Source: Microbacterium timonense
GTDB lineage: Bacteria; Actinomycetota; Actinomycetes; Actinomycetales; Microbacteriaceae
Assembly (NCBI RefSeq): GCF_900292075.1
Contig: NZ_OLMV01000001.1
Location: 744,001 to 808,000, forward strand
DNA: 64,000 nt
Direction: 5' to 3'
Shown here piece by piece: positions 55,182 to 62,446 of the stretch (position 1 is its first letter; each line of letters opens with the position of its first letter). The position numbers and the translations under genes were made by a program. The notes beneath the pieces were generated by a model. It worked only from the letters and a program-made list of their open reading frames with translations, did no database searches and was not told the origin of the DNA.

Positions 55182-56027
55182 ATGACCACCACCGACGCGC
55201 CCGACACCATCGTGCTCATCCACGGATTGTGGGTGACGCCCCTCAGCTGGGAGGAGTGGAAGGCCCACTACGAGGCCAAGGGCTACACCGTGATCACGCC
55301 CGCCTATCCCGGCTTCGAGATCGAGGTCGAGGCACTGCGCGAGAATCCTGACGTCATCGCGAACCTCACGGTTCCCGAGACCGTCGACCACCTCGCCGGC
55401 ATCATCGAAGCGCTCCCAAAGCCGCCCATTCTCATGGGACATTCGTTCGGCGGCATCATGACGCAGCTGCTCCTGGCCCGCGGACTCGGCGCGTCCGCCG
55501 CGGTCATCGACTCGGCGCCCACGGAGGGAGTGCGCGTCACGCCGCTGTCGCAGGCGCGGTCGCTGTTCCCGGCGCTGAAGAATCCGGCGAACTTCCACAA
55601 GGCAGTCGGCTTCACGAAGGACGAGTGGCACTACGCCTTCGCCAACGTGCTGAGCCGGGAAGAATCGGATGCCGCGTGGGACCGCTACGCGATCCCCGCA
55701 CCGGGCAACTGGGTGTTCGCCTACGGTCTGCTCGCGAACTTCCAGCCGGGACACCAGGCGACGTGGGTCGACTACTCCGTCGACCGCGCGCCGCTGCTGT
55801 TCATCGCTGGCGGCGAGGACCACATCATGCCGCCGTCGGTCAACAAGTCCAACGCCAAGCATTGGCGGAAGTCGCCTGCGCTCACGGAGTACTACGAGTT
55901 CCCCGGTCGCGGTCACTGGACGTGCGGCGAGCCGGGCTGGGAAGCCGTCGCCGACCACGCGCTGGAATGGACGGTCGCCAACGCGCGGCCAGCCCTGACC
56001 GGCTCCGGCAAGAGCGCTGACGTGTAG
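55182..56027 (+). CDS. alpha/beta hydrolase
   Basis: The 281-aa enzyme has VLIHGLWVTPLSWEEWKAHY, nucleophile S88 in LMGHSFGGIMTQLLLARG, Asp/Glu in FIAGGEDHIMPP and His in FPGRGHWTCGEPGW. AAAGGA lies upstream of the ATG. Sequence is quite different from the preceding hydrolase, and no membrane or signal segment is seen. Substrate unknown. Confidence 0.92.
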   Translation: MTTTDAPDTIVLIHGLWVTPLSWEEWKAHYEAKGYTVITPAYPGFEIEVEALRENPDVIANLTVPETVDHLAGIIEALPKPPILMGHSFGGIMTQLLLARGLGASAAVIDSAPTEGVRVTPLSQARSLFPALKNPANFHKAVGFTKDEWHYAFANVLSREESDAAWDRYAIPAPGNWVFAYGLLANFQPGHQATWVDYSVDRAPLLFIAGGEDHIMPPSVNKSNAKHWRKSPALTEYYEFPGRGHWTCGEPGWEAVADHALEWTVANARPALTGSGKSADV

Positions 56028-56207
56028 GGGCTCGCGGCAAGCGCTTCTGCGCAGCCAGGCGCGATGCAGATCCGACCGCACGCTTCCTCCCGTCAGCGTG
56101 CGTTGCCCGTTCAGGGATCCGCCTGCGCACCCGGAGTGAAACCGGACGCAAGTGCATCCACCGCGGGTCGCGTCGGTGCGGTGAGTTACTCTGACTGCGA
56201 GGTCAGC

Positions 56208-56869
56208 ATGGGAAGCATCGCGGCGTATCAGGCAGCGGCGGGCTGCCGCTACCGGGTCCGCTGGCGCGACGACACCACGCATCGCCAGGTCGAGAAGCGC
56301 GGCTTCAAGACGAAGCGCGACGCAGAGCTCTTCCTCGCTCGACGGAGGTCGCCCGCTCCGACGGTTCCTACACGAATCCCGCGGCGGCCAGGGCTACTGT
56401 CCGCGAGCTCGGCACCGAGTGGCTGCGAAACAAGCGGCACTCGATCAAAGCCTCGTCGTACAGCTCGCTGGAGACGTCGTGGCGCGTGTACGTACTCCCC
56501 CGATGGTCACGACGAGGTCGTGCGTCTCGCCGAAGCGGCGTCGACGTCGACCTATCGAACGCTGATCCTGGTGCTGGCGTACTGCGGCCTGCGATGGAGC
56601 GAAGCGATCGGCATGCACGTGCGCGACATCAACTTCGAGCGCGACCGCATCCAAGTCAATCGCGCGGCCGTCGAGGTCGAAGGACGCATAGCCTCGCGAT
56701 CTCGTCGGGCGCGAACGTCAAGGCGGTGCAGCGGATGCTCGGCCACAAGTCCGCGGCGATGACCCTCGACACGTACGCCGACCTGTTCGAAGACGATCTG
56801 GCCGACGTCGCCGCCCGGATGAACCAAGGCGGACTCGACGCCGATGTGACTCGGCTCTGGGCGATCTGA
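56208..56869 (+). pseudogene. tyrosine recombinase (integrase), decayed
   Basis: Three frames add up to parts of an integrase. Frame 1 is MGSIAAYQAAAGCRYRVRWR and VEKRGFKTKRDAELFLA. A shifted frame gives VARSDGSYTNPAAARATVRE, GTEWLRNKRHSIKASSYSSL and VYVLPRW. Then DEVVRLAEAASTSTYRTLIL and AYCGLRWSEAIGMHVRD follow, with the catalytic Arg in GLRW. Then SSGANVKAVQRMLGHKSAAM and TLDTYADLFEDDL follow, with the catalytic Tyr. Sequence between box I and the LGHKS block is deleted, removing the HxxR box. At least two frameshifts and two deletions make it non-functional. Confidence 0.85.
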
Positions 56870-56873
56870 CGCT

Positions 56874-56967
56874 GCGTTTCGTCTCGCTTCGCTCGCTCAA
56901 CGACCGAAAGCCCACTCTCGCCGGGTGCGAGGACGCGTTTCGTCTCACTTCGCTCGCTCAACGACCG
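56874..56967. repeat. two copies of the 33-bp interspersed repeat
   Basis: Copy one (56874-56906) is identical to 17591-17623; copy two (56935-56967) has one G-to-A change. Both contain CTTCGCTCGCTCAACGACCG. They are direct repeats 61 bp apart, just after the integrase remnant. Confidence 0.8.
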
Positions 56968-57041
56968 AGTGTCGCCCGGTCCGCGAAGCGACAGCAGATG
57001 TCGGCCAGCGCGCCCTCGCGACCCGCACTCCACCAGCGAAA

Positions 57042-57081
57042 AGGGCCCGAGATCCGCGGAATTACGCGGATCTCGGGCCCT
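57042..57081 (-). terminator. strong 17-bp stem terminator
   Basis: AGGGCCCGAGATCCGCG (57042-57058) pairs perfectly with 57065-57081 around GAATTA. In minus orientation it lies 19 bp after the tRNA/tmRNA-like 3' end at 57100-57120, the usual distance for a structural-RNA terminator. Confidence 0.75.
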
Positions 57082-57099
57082 CTTCTGTGACAGCGGATC

Positions 57100-57120
57100 G
57101 TGGAGATGGCGGGAATCGAA
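57100..57120 (-). other. tRNA/tmRNA 3'-end remnant, probable attachment site
   Basis: On the minus strand the sequence reads TTCGATTCCCGCCATCTCCA, the T-arm plus acceptor 3' strand of a tRNA-like molecule; it resembles the 3' end of actinobacterial tmRNA (ssrA). No matching 5' part is present on either side. With the decayed integrase ~230 bp away, it is best read as a leftover att core of an integrated element. Confidence 0.55.
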
Positions 57121-57156
57121 ACCTGGCGGAGCGGAATCACGGCGATCCGTCTCGAT

Positions 57157-57260
57157 CGGATTTCCCCGGATTTCCGCGGATTTTCGGGGACTCTGCACCC
57201 GTCTGAACCCGGCTCGATCTGCCTCGATCTCGACCAAGTGTGGGCAAATTGTGGGCAAAT
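57157..57260. repeat. short direct repeats, integrase-arm-like
   Basis: Three 10-bp units CGGATTTCCC, CGGATTTCCG, CGGATTTTCG (57157-57186) are followed ~50 bp later by two exact 11-bp units TGTGGGCAAAT (57239-57249, 57250-57260). Short tandem sites beside an att core are typical of integrase arm-type binding sites. Confidence 0.5.
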
Positions 57261-57460
57261 GGGATGCCGCGCAGCAGTCCCCCGCTCAGATTCCGCCGCT
57301 CCGACAACAGGCCGAGTTAGCGGTCGGCGTCGGTGGAGTTCCGCGGGGAGCGGTTGCTAAGCGGAGCGCGGAGCGCGGAGTCTGCAAAGAGCGAGCGGCG
57401 GGGACACAGCCGACGCGGACCGCTACCCTCTCGCCGTTGGAGTGGCCCGATCGCGATGCG

Positions 57461-57538
57461 TCATTTCGGCGATGATGCGGCTACAAATCGATGGGCCTGG
57501 GCGAAGGAACTCCTGCCGGCTGTCCGGGATGTCGACAC
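57461..57538 (-). pseudogene. possible truncated toxin (AbiEii-like) start
   Basis: One base after the antitoxin-like gene's stop, GTG opens a 25-codon frame beginning VSTSRTAGR that ends abruptly. AbiEii-type nucleotidyltransferase toxins usually follow such antitoxins with a tightly coupled start and an N-terminus of similar flavour. The evidence is position plus a very short similarity, so this is tentative. Confidence 0.25.
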
Positions 57539-57539
57539 G

Positions 57540-58112
57540 TCAGACGCTCGCAAAAGTGTCGCGCCACACGAGCACACGACGCTCGGCAAACTCCTCAGGC
57601 ACCTCCGACGCAGGCGGCGTCGGGTCGGCCGGGTCGATCTGGAGGGTGGCGGGCACCTCAAGGTATCGGCTCGGATCGTTCACCCACTCGGGCGCAGGCA
57701 GCCCCTCCTCGTGCAGTCGCCATGCGACGAGGCCAGCAAGTGCTGCGTCCCAGGCGCGATGTCGCGTCGACTCCGGTTCGGCAAGTCCGAGAACGCCTCG
57801 GACCAGTCCTCGCTCCGCGACGAGGTTGTCGTTGAGCTGCAGCAGCGCGCGAAGGGCACGGTCTTTGTCACCGGCCGCGAGGTGCCCGCGGATCTCCTCG
57901 GCGACGGTCGCCGCGTCGTCGCGCTGAGTGGGAGCGGAATACAGTCGATGCCCGGCCCCCGCCATAAGTCGCTCGACCGTGCCGAACTCCGTGTCACGGC
58001 CGCGCTCCGATCGTGACACCCTGCTCTGATCGATGCGGGCGCGCTCTGCGAGCTGCTGCTGGGTAAGTCGACGACTCTTGCGAGCAGCTCGAATCAGCGT
58101 AGAAGCAGTCAT
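57540..58112 (-). CDS. XRE family protein, antitoxin-like (orphan)
   Basis: The 190-aa protein has an N-terminal helix-turn-helix (~3-50: ASTLIRAARKSRRLTQQQLA, ARIDQSRVSRSERGRDTEF) and an all-helical C-terminal region ending PAPEWVNDPSRYLEVPA and RRVLVWRDTFASV. This layout fits regulators that pair with AbiEii-like nucleotidyltransferase toxins; no full toxin gene follows. GGAGGAGGGG precedes ATG 58112 well. Confidence 0.75.
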   Translation of the reverse strand: MTASTLIRAARKSRRLTQQQLAERARIDQSRVSRSERGRDTEFGTVERLMAGAGHRLYSAPTQRDDAATVAEEIRGHLAAGDKDRALRALLQLNDNLVAERGLVRGVLGLAEPESTRHRAWDAALAGLVAWRLHEEGLPAPEWVNDPSRYLEVPATLQIDPADPTPPASEVPEEFAERRVLVWRDTFASV

Positions 58113-58176
58113 GACCCCTCCTCCCACGCGCTTATGACTTCTAAGTCATATTGTAGCCGGCAAGAAGGCGGGGCAA

Positions 58177-58482
58177 TCAGACGCGTTTCATCAGTGCCTG
58201 ACGGCTGAGCTTCGTGCGAGCGCTCAGTGCGTTCCACGAACTGCCCGTCTCACGCAGCATCACGACCAGTTCGTCGCGCTCGCGCAGCAACGCCGCCTCC
58301 AGTTTGTGGAGCCGCTCGAGTTCGCTCGATAGGGCACTCAGCCTGTTGAGCGCATCTCGCTCTCCGCCCCACCGGTCGGCGAGACGCTTCGCGGCACGCG
58401 CGACCGTAGCGTCACGCTCTCGCTGGTCGATCTGCCTCTTGAGGGCCGCTTCCCGCTTAGCACTTCGACGTCCCCGCGTCAT
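58177..58482 (-). CDS. small coiled-coil/helix-turn-helix protein (101 aa)
   Basis: Basic N-terminus (TRGRRSAKREAALKRQIDQR), a long helix likely forming a coiled coil (LSALSSELERLHKLEAALL), and a C-terminal SWNALSARTKLSRQALMKRV that looks like a short helix-turn-helix. Probably a small DNA-binding protein. It is on the same strand as, and upstream of, the XRE gene. Family not recognised. Confidence 0.7.
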   Translation of the reverse strand: MTRGRRSAKREAALKRQIDQRERDATVARAAKRLADRWGGERDALNRLSALSSELERLHKLEAALLRERDELVVMLRETGSSWNALSARTKLSRQALMKRV

Positions 58483-58707
58483 GTAACCAGGTTGTCACGC
58501 GATCCCAGTGCTTTCAACGCATTCGAAAGTGCCCACAGAAAGTGCCTGCGTGCATTGCAGTCTCTTCCCTTGGTCTATCTGCTCATATTCGTCAGCGTCG
58601 CCGGTGCCGCGTGACGGCAGTCGGCGCTGCATCAGTTGACCTAGCCTGGCGTGCGGAGTGCCCGGGCGGGCTAAACGTGCATCCCGCAAATCGCGCGGAG
58701 GTGCTGC

Positions 58708-59547
58708 GTGGCTCTCCACCCACAGCCGGCGCGGTGCCCGTCAGCTCGGCACGCGATCCCGGCCATGTGCGGTTCCGATATGGGCGGTTTGTCTCCCGAA
58801 CCGGCAGTTCCGGTTGCGAAGGTCATCGCGATCCGAAACGCTCGGAGCATGCAGATCGTCGGAGTGCCGCCTGAGGATGCCCCCGACCCTCGTGTGGAAG
58901 CCGGTCGGCGATTGCTCGGCCTCCCATTCCCGCTTCTGGGACTCGCACCGCAACCGACGATCGAGGACGCTGACCGTCCGGCCATCATGGAGGCGACGGA
59001 CTCCGAAGGGCGATCGCAGTTCGCGGTGAGTTTCTCGTACACCCTCTGGCGTAACCCCGACGATCATGCCGACCCCGTGAATCTGAAGCACCTCGAACCG
59101 GACGAGCAAGCAGCCATCGAAACCGTTCCGCCGTGGCCTCGCCCTGCCTGGCTGATCGAGACGCTAGAGATGATGCGGTATCCCCAACTTTGGGAAGCAG
59201 TTCGCACGTGCTGGAGCAGGGACCACTCCGAATACACCAACCTGGACCGGCAACTTGTCGATCATGCGAACCACATCCTCGTGAACCAGTTCCGGCAGGA
59301 GCTGGGGCTCGCTCCCGGACCCACCGAGGATGGTGCATGGAAGATCCGTCCATCGTCGGTCAACTCCGCCGCCACACTCGAGATCGACGGTGAGCATGTA
59401 GCGGCTTTCGAGATCAACACCGACCCCTTCGTCTACGCGGTCGGCGCCCAGCTGCGAGCTGACGTCGTCACGACAGTCGTCGTCGCACGGGATCACCTTC
59501 CCTACCTACGCTTGGCGCTACACACTCGCACGCCGGCAGCGTCCTAG
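58708..59547 (+). CDS. uncharacterised protein (~279 aa)
   Basis: No family recognised. From ~48 on the composition is convincingly protein-like: MQIVGVPPEDAPDPRVEAGR, IEDADRPAIMEATDSEGRSQ, FAVSFSYTLWRNPDDH and LVDHANHILVNQFRQELGLA. GTG 58708 has GGAGG 6 nt upstream, but the first ~45 residues look less conserved, so an internal start (58780 or 58849) is possible. Soluble, acidic, no known motif. Confidence 0.6.
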   Translation: MALHPQPARCPSARHAIPAMCGSDMGGLSPEPAVPVAKVIAIRNARSMQIVGVPPEDAPDPRVEAGRRLLGLPFPLLGLAPQPTIEDADRPAIMEATDSEGRSQFAVSFSYTLWRNPDDHADPVNLKHLEPDEQAAIETVPPWPRPAWLIETLEMMRYPQLWEAVRTCWSRDHSEYTNLDRQLVDHANHILVNQFRQELGLAPGPTEDGAWKIRPSSVNSAATLEIDGEHVAAFEINTDPFVYAVGAQLRADVVTTVVVARDHLPYLRLALHTRTPAAS

Positions 59548-59865
59548 GACGCACGCTCGAGGACCGGTATCCGTGCGCCCTGAACTAGCTGGGCTGGGAG
59601 CAGTGGCCGTCAATGACTACGGCCCTCTGCAAGCGATAGTCGTGGTCGGGTGGGTCCGCGGCACGGCATTCAAGTAGTGCCCGGGGTCGTTTTTCGTGGC
59701 GTCACGCGGGCATGCAACCGCGCTCCACAGAGCTACGCCGACCAAGCTCGGTTGGGCCTCGGAGACTCGTGGCACTACCTCAAACCCCACTGATATGCTT
59801 AGGGTAGTGGGATCCAGAACCCAGATCCACAACTTTTGGTATACTTGAGGGGTAAGGAGTTGATT
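59548..59865 (+). promoter_or_regulatory. regulatory region upstream of the 59866 gene
   Basis: About 320 bp with no gene. Near its end are CCCACT...AGTGGG arms (59786-59791 and 59806-59811) enclosing TATGCT, a pair of GATCCA direct repeats, and TATACT (59840-59845) as the most likely -10 box, 20 nt before the AAGGAG ribosome site. The unusually AT-rich, repeat-bearing promoter suggests tight regulation. Confidence 0.5.
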
Positions 59866-60351
59866 ATGCCCATCACCGAGGAAGTGCTTGCCGAACTGGT
59901 GCAGGACACGGTTGCCGCTCGACGCGTCGTTGAGCAGCGCATCCGCGACCTCGAATCGCAGATCGCCGACCTCGACCGCGAACGCGACGAACTTCTCAAG
60001 GAGGAGGAGGGACACAAGCTCGCGCTCGCCCGCCTGTTCCCGCATGCAGCCTCTGCCACATCTCCGAGCGGTGAGTCCAGCGGACAGAGCCCCCTCTTCC
60101 CCATCGATGAGGATCTGTCCCGGATCAGCCGCACCGACGCGATCGAGAAGGCTGTGCACGCGATCAATGCCGCTGAGGGTCGCCCGGCCAGCCCCGCAGA
60201 GATCGAGGATTACCTCAGCAACCACCACCGAAGCGACACCCGCGACCAGATCGGTGCGGCTCTGTCGTATCTGAGGGTCTCGGATCGCATCCAGCGAGTC
60301 GGGCGCGGCCAGTGGGCGCCCCTGTCGAACGCTGCGGAGGAGGCCTCATGA
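59866..60351 (+). CDS. coiled-coil plus winged-helix protein (161 aa)
   Basis: Residues ~5-55 form a heptad-rich helix (VEQRIRDLESQIADLDRERD), residues ~60-95 are a Ser-rich linker, and ~95-155 resemble a winged helix (RTDAIEKAVHAINAAEGRPA, IEDYLSNHHRSDTRDQIGAA, LSYLRVSDRIQRVGRGQWAP). It is likely a dimeric DNA-binding regulator. AAGGAG lies 6 nt before ATG 59866. A terminator follows, so it is transcribed separately from the tRNA and ApeA genes. Confidence 0.75.
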   Translation: MPITEEVLAELVQDTVAARRVVEQRIRDLESQIADLDRERDELLKEEEGHKLALARLFPHAASATSPSGESSGQSPLFPIDEDLSRISRTDAIEKAVHAINAAEGRPASPAEIEDYLSNHHRSDTRDQIGAALSYLRVSDRIQRVGRGQWAPLSNAAEEAS

Positions 60352-60359
60352 AGTGAGAA

Positions 60360-60395
60360 GGCCCGCCCCTCGCTGTCAACGATTAGGGGCGGGCC
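60360..60395 (+). terminator. terminator after the winged-helix gene
   Basis: GGCCCGCCCCT (60360-60370) pairs perfectly with AGGGGCGGGCC (60385-60395) across a 14-nt loop. It lies 8 bp after the stop codon and 50 bp before the tRNA. Confidence 0.75.
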
Positions 60396-60445
60396 AAGGA
60401 CTCAGTCCAGATGATCCCTGAGGTTGCACCCTCAGTGATCACTAG

Positions 60446-60531
60446 CCCCGTGTGGCGAAATGGCAAACGCACTGCACTGTCAATGCAGCTCCTGCGACGG
60501 ATTGCGGGTTCGACTCCCGCCACGGGGACCA
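60446..60531 (+). tRNA. type II tRNA with anticodon GTC (Asp), Leu-like body
   Basis: All arms fold: acceptor CCCCGTG/CACGGGG (60446-60452, 60521-60527), 3-bp D stem GCG/CGC with loop AAATGGCAAA, anticodon stem CTGCA/TGCAG with loop CTGTCAA (anticodon GTC at 60479-60481). The 15-nt variable arm is 60489-60503 (TCC-TGCGAC-GGA), the T arm GCGGG-TTCGACT-CCCGC, discriminator A at 60528, encoded CCA 60529-60531. Bacterial tRNA-Asp is type I with a short variable loop and starts with G. This body (long variable arm, 3-bp D stem, A73, TGGCGAAATGGCAAACGC) looks like tRNA-Leu. No base pair is broken, so it is not obviously decayed. Confidence 0.85.
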
Positions 60532-60538
60532 TGTAGTT

Positions 60539-60556
60539 GCGGTAGCAGTTTACCGC
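60539..60556. promoter_or_regulatory. inverted repeat GCGGTA-GCAGTT-TACCGC
   Basis: Perfect 6-bp arms, 7 bp after the tRNA and 50 bp before the ApeA-like gene. Could end the tRNA transcript or act as an operator for the defence gene. A further 8-bp palindrome GTGTACAC (60598-60605) overlaps the start region of that gene. Confidence 0.45.
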
Positions 60557-60605
60557 GGACTACTCGACCTGACTAGCAAATCGATGGTGTTTCGTCGGTG
60601 TACAC

Positions 60606-62129
60606 GTGACGATGGTTCGCCATGATGATTGCGTGGATGAAGCTCTTCTCAGCGAGCGGCGCGAGTGGACAGGGCATTGGTGGGCCCCGGAAACTCCAGA
60701 ACAGCAGGTCCCGGGAATCCTGACCTTCGATCCGAAAAAAGGCGTGAGTCTCCGACTAATCGGCGGTTGGGAGTATCGCGTGATGGAGGGCTCTAACGGA
60801 GTCACGACTCTCGCGAACGAGTTCAAGACCTGGCCCATGCTCCACGGGATCGTGGACAAGAAGGGGGATGACCAGTTCGTCACGCTTCTTGGGGTGTGGT
60901 TCAAGACGGCGAGTTCGTTCAGCCCGTTCAACTGGTTTGAGCCGCCGAGGTGGATGGAACTTCGCGCACAGACGGCAGTTGTCGGGTGCCACTTGGTCGA
61001 GCCCCGGGAGGCGTGCTTCATCGCCTCGATGGGCACCATAGAGAATATGACGCAGTGGTCTCGGCACTCGGGTACAGCAATGCAGTACTTCAAGCCGGAA
61101 GTGGGAACTGTCGGCGGTCGCATCGAGATCACGCAACTGGCGCCGCTCGTGGCAGAACTGCCGACGGTGACAGCGAAGCTTCATCAGGTCTACTGGAGCC
61201 CATACGCCGATCAGCGTCGATCAGGGACGGTTGCGCGAATCCGCGAGAGTGCCACGATCGAGTTCTCATCGGCCGACGGTAAGCCGCTAGATGAATGGAT
61301 TGACCTTCTCGCCGCGACCGGCGACTTGGTCTCGATGTCGACGCTCTCGCCCTGCGGGCTTATGTCCATCCGCATGTACCTACCGCCGACGCCCGAGATG
61401 TTTCCGGAGGATCACCCCCTTCGAGACCAACGCCACGAGGTGGAGATCTACACCGTGCGAGTCGTACGGCCCAAGCCCGAGGAGGAAGCTCACGAAACGT
61501 GGCAGATGGTCCTGACGCCTGACGATCTCGACTTCGCGCAGCTTCTCCCAAAGTGGATGGAAGTGCATGAGAGGTTTGCTTCTGCCCGAGGGATGATTCT
61601 CGGCCTCAGGTACGTCACGGGCGGATACGTCGAGACCCAGGTCGTGACGGCCGTTGCAGCAGCCGAGTCATTTCATCGGGCCCTCGAGTCGCCCCCGCCC
61701 ATCCCGCCGGATGAGTTCGCGTCGTTGCGGAAGGGTCTGCTTGAGGACGTGCCACCCAAGTTCAAGAGTTGGTTGGCCGCACGGATAGTGCGCAACGAGC
61801 CGACTCTGAAGCAGCGGCTCACCGATCTTGCGACGAGACCCGGTGAGTTCATGAAGCACCTGGTACCTAACCCGGAGGCGTGGGCGAAGGCCGCAGGTGA
61901 CGCGCGCAACGCGTTGGCGCACCTCGGCGCTTCAGGAGATCATGACCGGAACCACCTATACGCGCTGGTGCGCGTTACTGACGCGGTGGTCATCTTGAAC
62001 CTGCTCTTCGAGCTGGGTATCCCCACGGCGCGTCTCGAGCAGGCGCTAAGCAGCCACCGCCAGCTGTCCCATGCAGCTTCGCTTGGCCGCGAACACTTCC
62101 CGGCTGCTCCGGCGACCGACGCCGGCTAG
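60606..62129 (+). CDS. apeA: ApeA-type HEPN anti-phage defence protein
   Basis: The 507-aa protein has an ApeA N-terminal beta-rich domain (~15-300: EWTGHWWAPETPEQQVPGIL, HLVEPREACFIASM and HQVYWSPYADQRRSG). A C-terminal HEPN domain (~345-480) carries ARNALAHLG, the RX4H ribonuclease motif (R434, H439). ApeA is a known single-gene abortive-infection system whose HEPN motif is needed for activity. GTG 60606 or ATG 60612 could start it; neither has a ribosome site. The tRNA upstream is separated by 75 bp. HEPN enzymes often cut tRNA or other RNA. Confidence 0.85.
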   Translation: MTMVRHDDCVDEALLSERREWTGHWWAPETPEQQVPGILTFDPKKGVSLRLIGGWEYRVMEGSNGVTTLANEFKTWPMLHGIVDKKGDDQFVTLLGVWFKTASSFSPFNWFEPPRWMELRAQTAVVGCHLVEPREACFIASMGTIENMTQWSRHSGTAMQYFKPEVGTVGGRIEITQLAPLVAELPTVTAKLHQVYWSPYADQRRSGTVARIRESATIEFSSADGKPLDEWIDLLAATGDLVSMSTLSPCGLMSIRMYLPPTPEMFPEDHPLRDQRHEVEIYTVRVVRPKPEEEAHETWQMVLTPDDLDFAQLLPKWMEVHERFASARGMILGLRYVTGGYVETQVVTAVAAAESFHRALESPPPIPPDEFASLRKGLLEDVPPKFKSWLAARIVRNEPTLKQRLTDLATRPGEFMKHLVPNPEAWAKAAGDARNALAHLGASGDHDRNHLYALVRVTDAVVILNLLFELGIPTARLEQALSSHRQLSHAASLGREHFPAAPATDAG

Positions 62130-62446
62130 GCCGACGCTATGCGGCCGGGGTGAGGAGCAAGGCGATCCGGGGTTCACTTCGTGCCCCTCCGCGCCTGAGG
62201 CACGACCTCGACGCGCAGCGCCGATGCCAGCACCGCACACTGCACGTCGATGGGGCGGCGAGGAACGCCGCTCCGGGGTCTCCGGCGCTCAGGACGGACG
62301 AGGAGGCCGACTGGCGCAGCGTCTTCGCGAGGCGGGCGTCGACGGTGGAAAGATCGCGCGTACGTTGTTGCAGATGTTGCCTCGCCGCCCGCAGCGGGCC
62401 TAGCGCGACCGCAAATGCGATCAACGAACGAGATAGTGTCACGCAC
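62130..62446. other. intergenic, no convincing gene
   Basis: Short frames on the plus strand (for example ending RLREAGVDGGKIARTLLQML at 62403) hint at a remnant, but composition shifts between frames and no start is supported. The end holds the promoter of the next gene: TAGTGT (62434-62439) ends 7 nt before its GTG. Confidence 0.5.

Noticed and set aside
56874..56967. CRISPR repeats
   Set aside because: Only two copies with one spacer; identical copies occur singly at a distant site, so it is an interspersed element.
57157..57260. CRISPR array
   Set aside because: Repeats are 10-11 bp and directly adjacent with no spacers, and there are no cas genes.
60446..60531. Plain tRNA-Asp or decayed tRNA-Leu
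   Set aside because: Asp tRNAs lack a long variable arm, and decay is unlikely because every stem is fully paired and CCA is retained.
62071..62403. 110-codon plus-strand gene after apeA
   Set aside because: Begins inside the apeA 3' end, has no start signal and mostly low-complexity Arg/Pro sequence.
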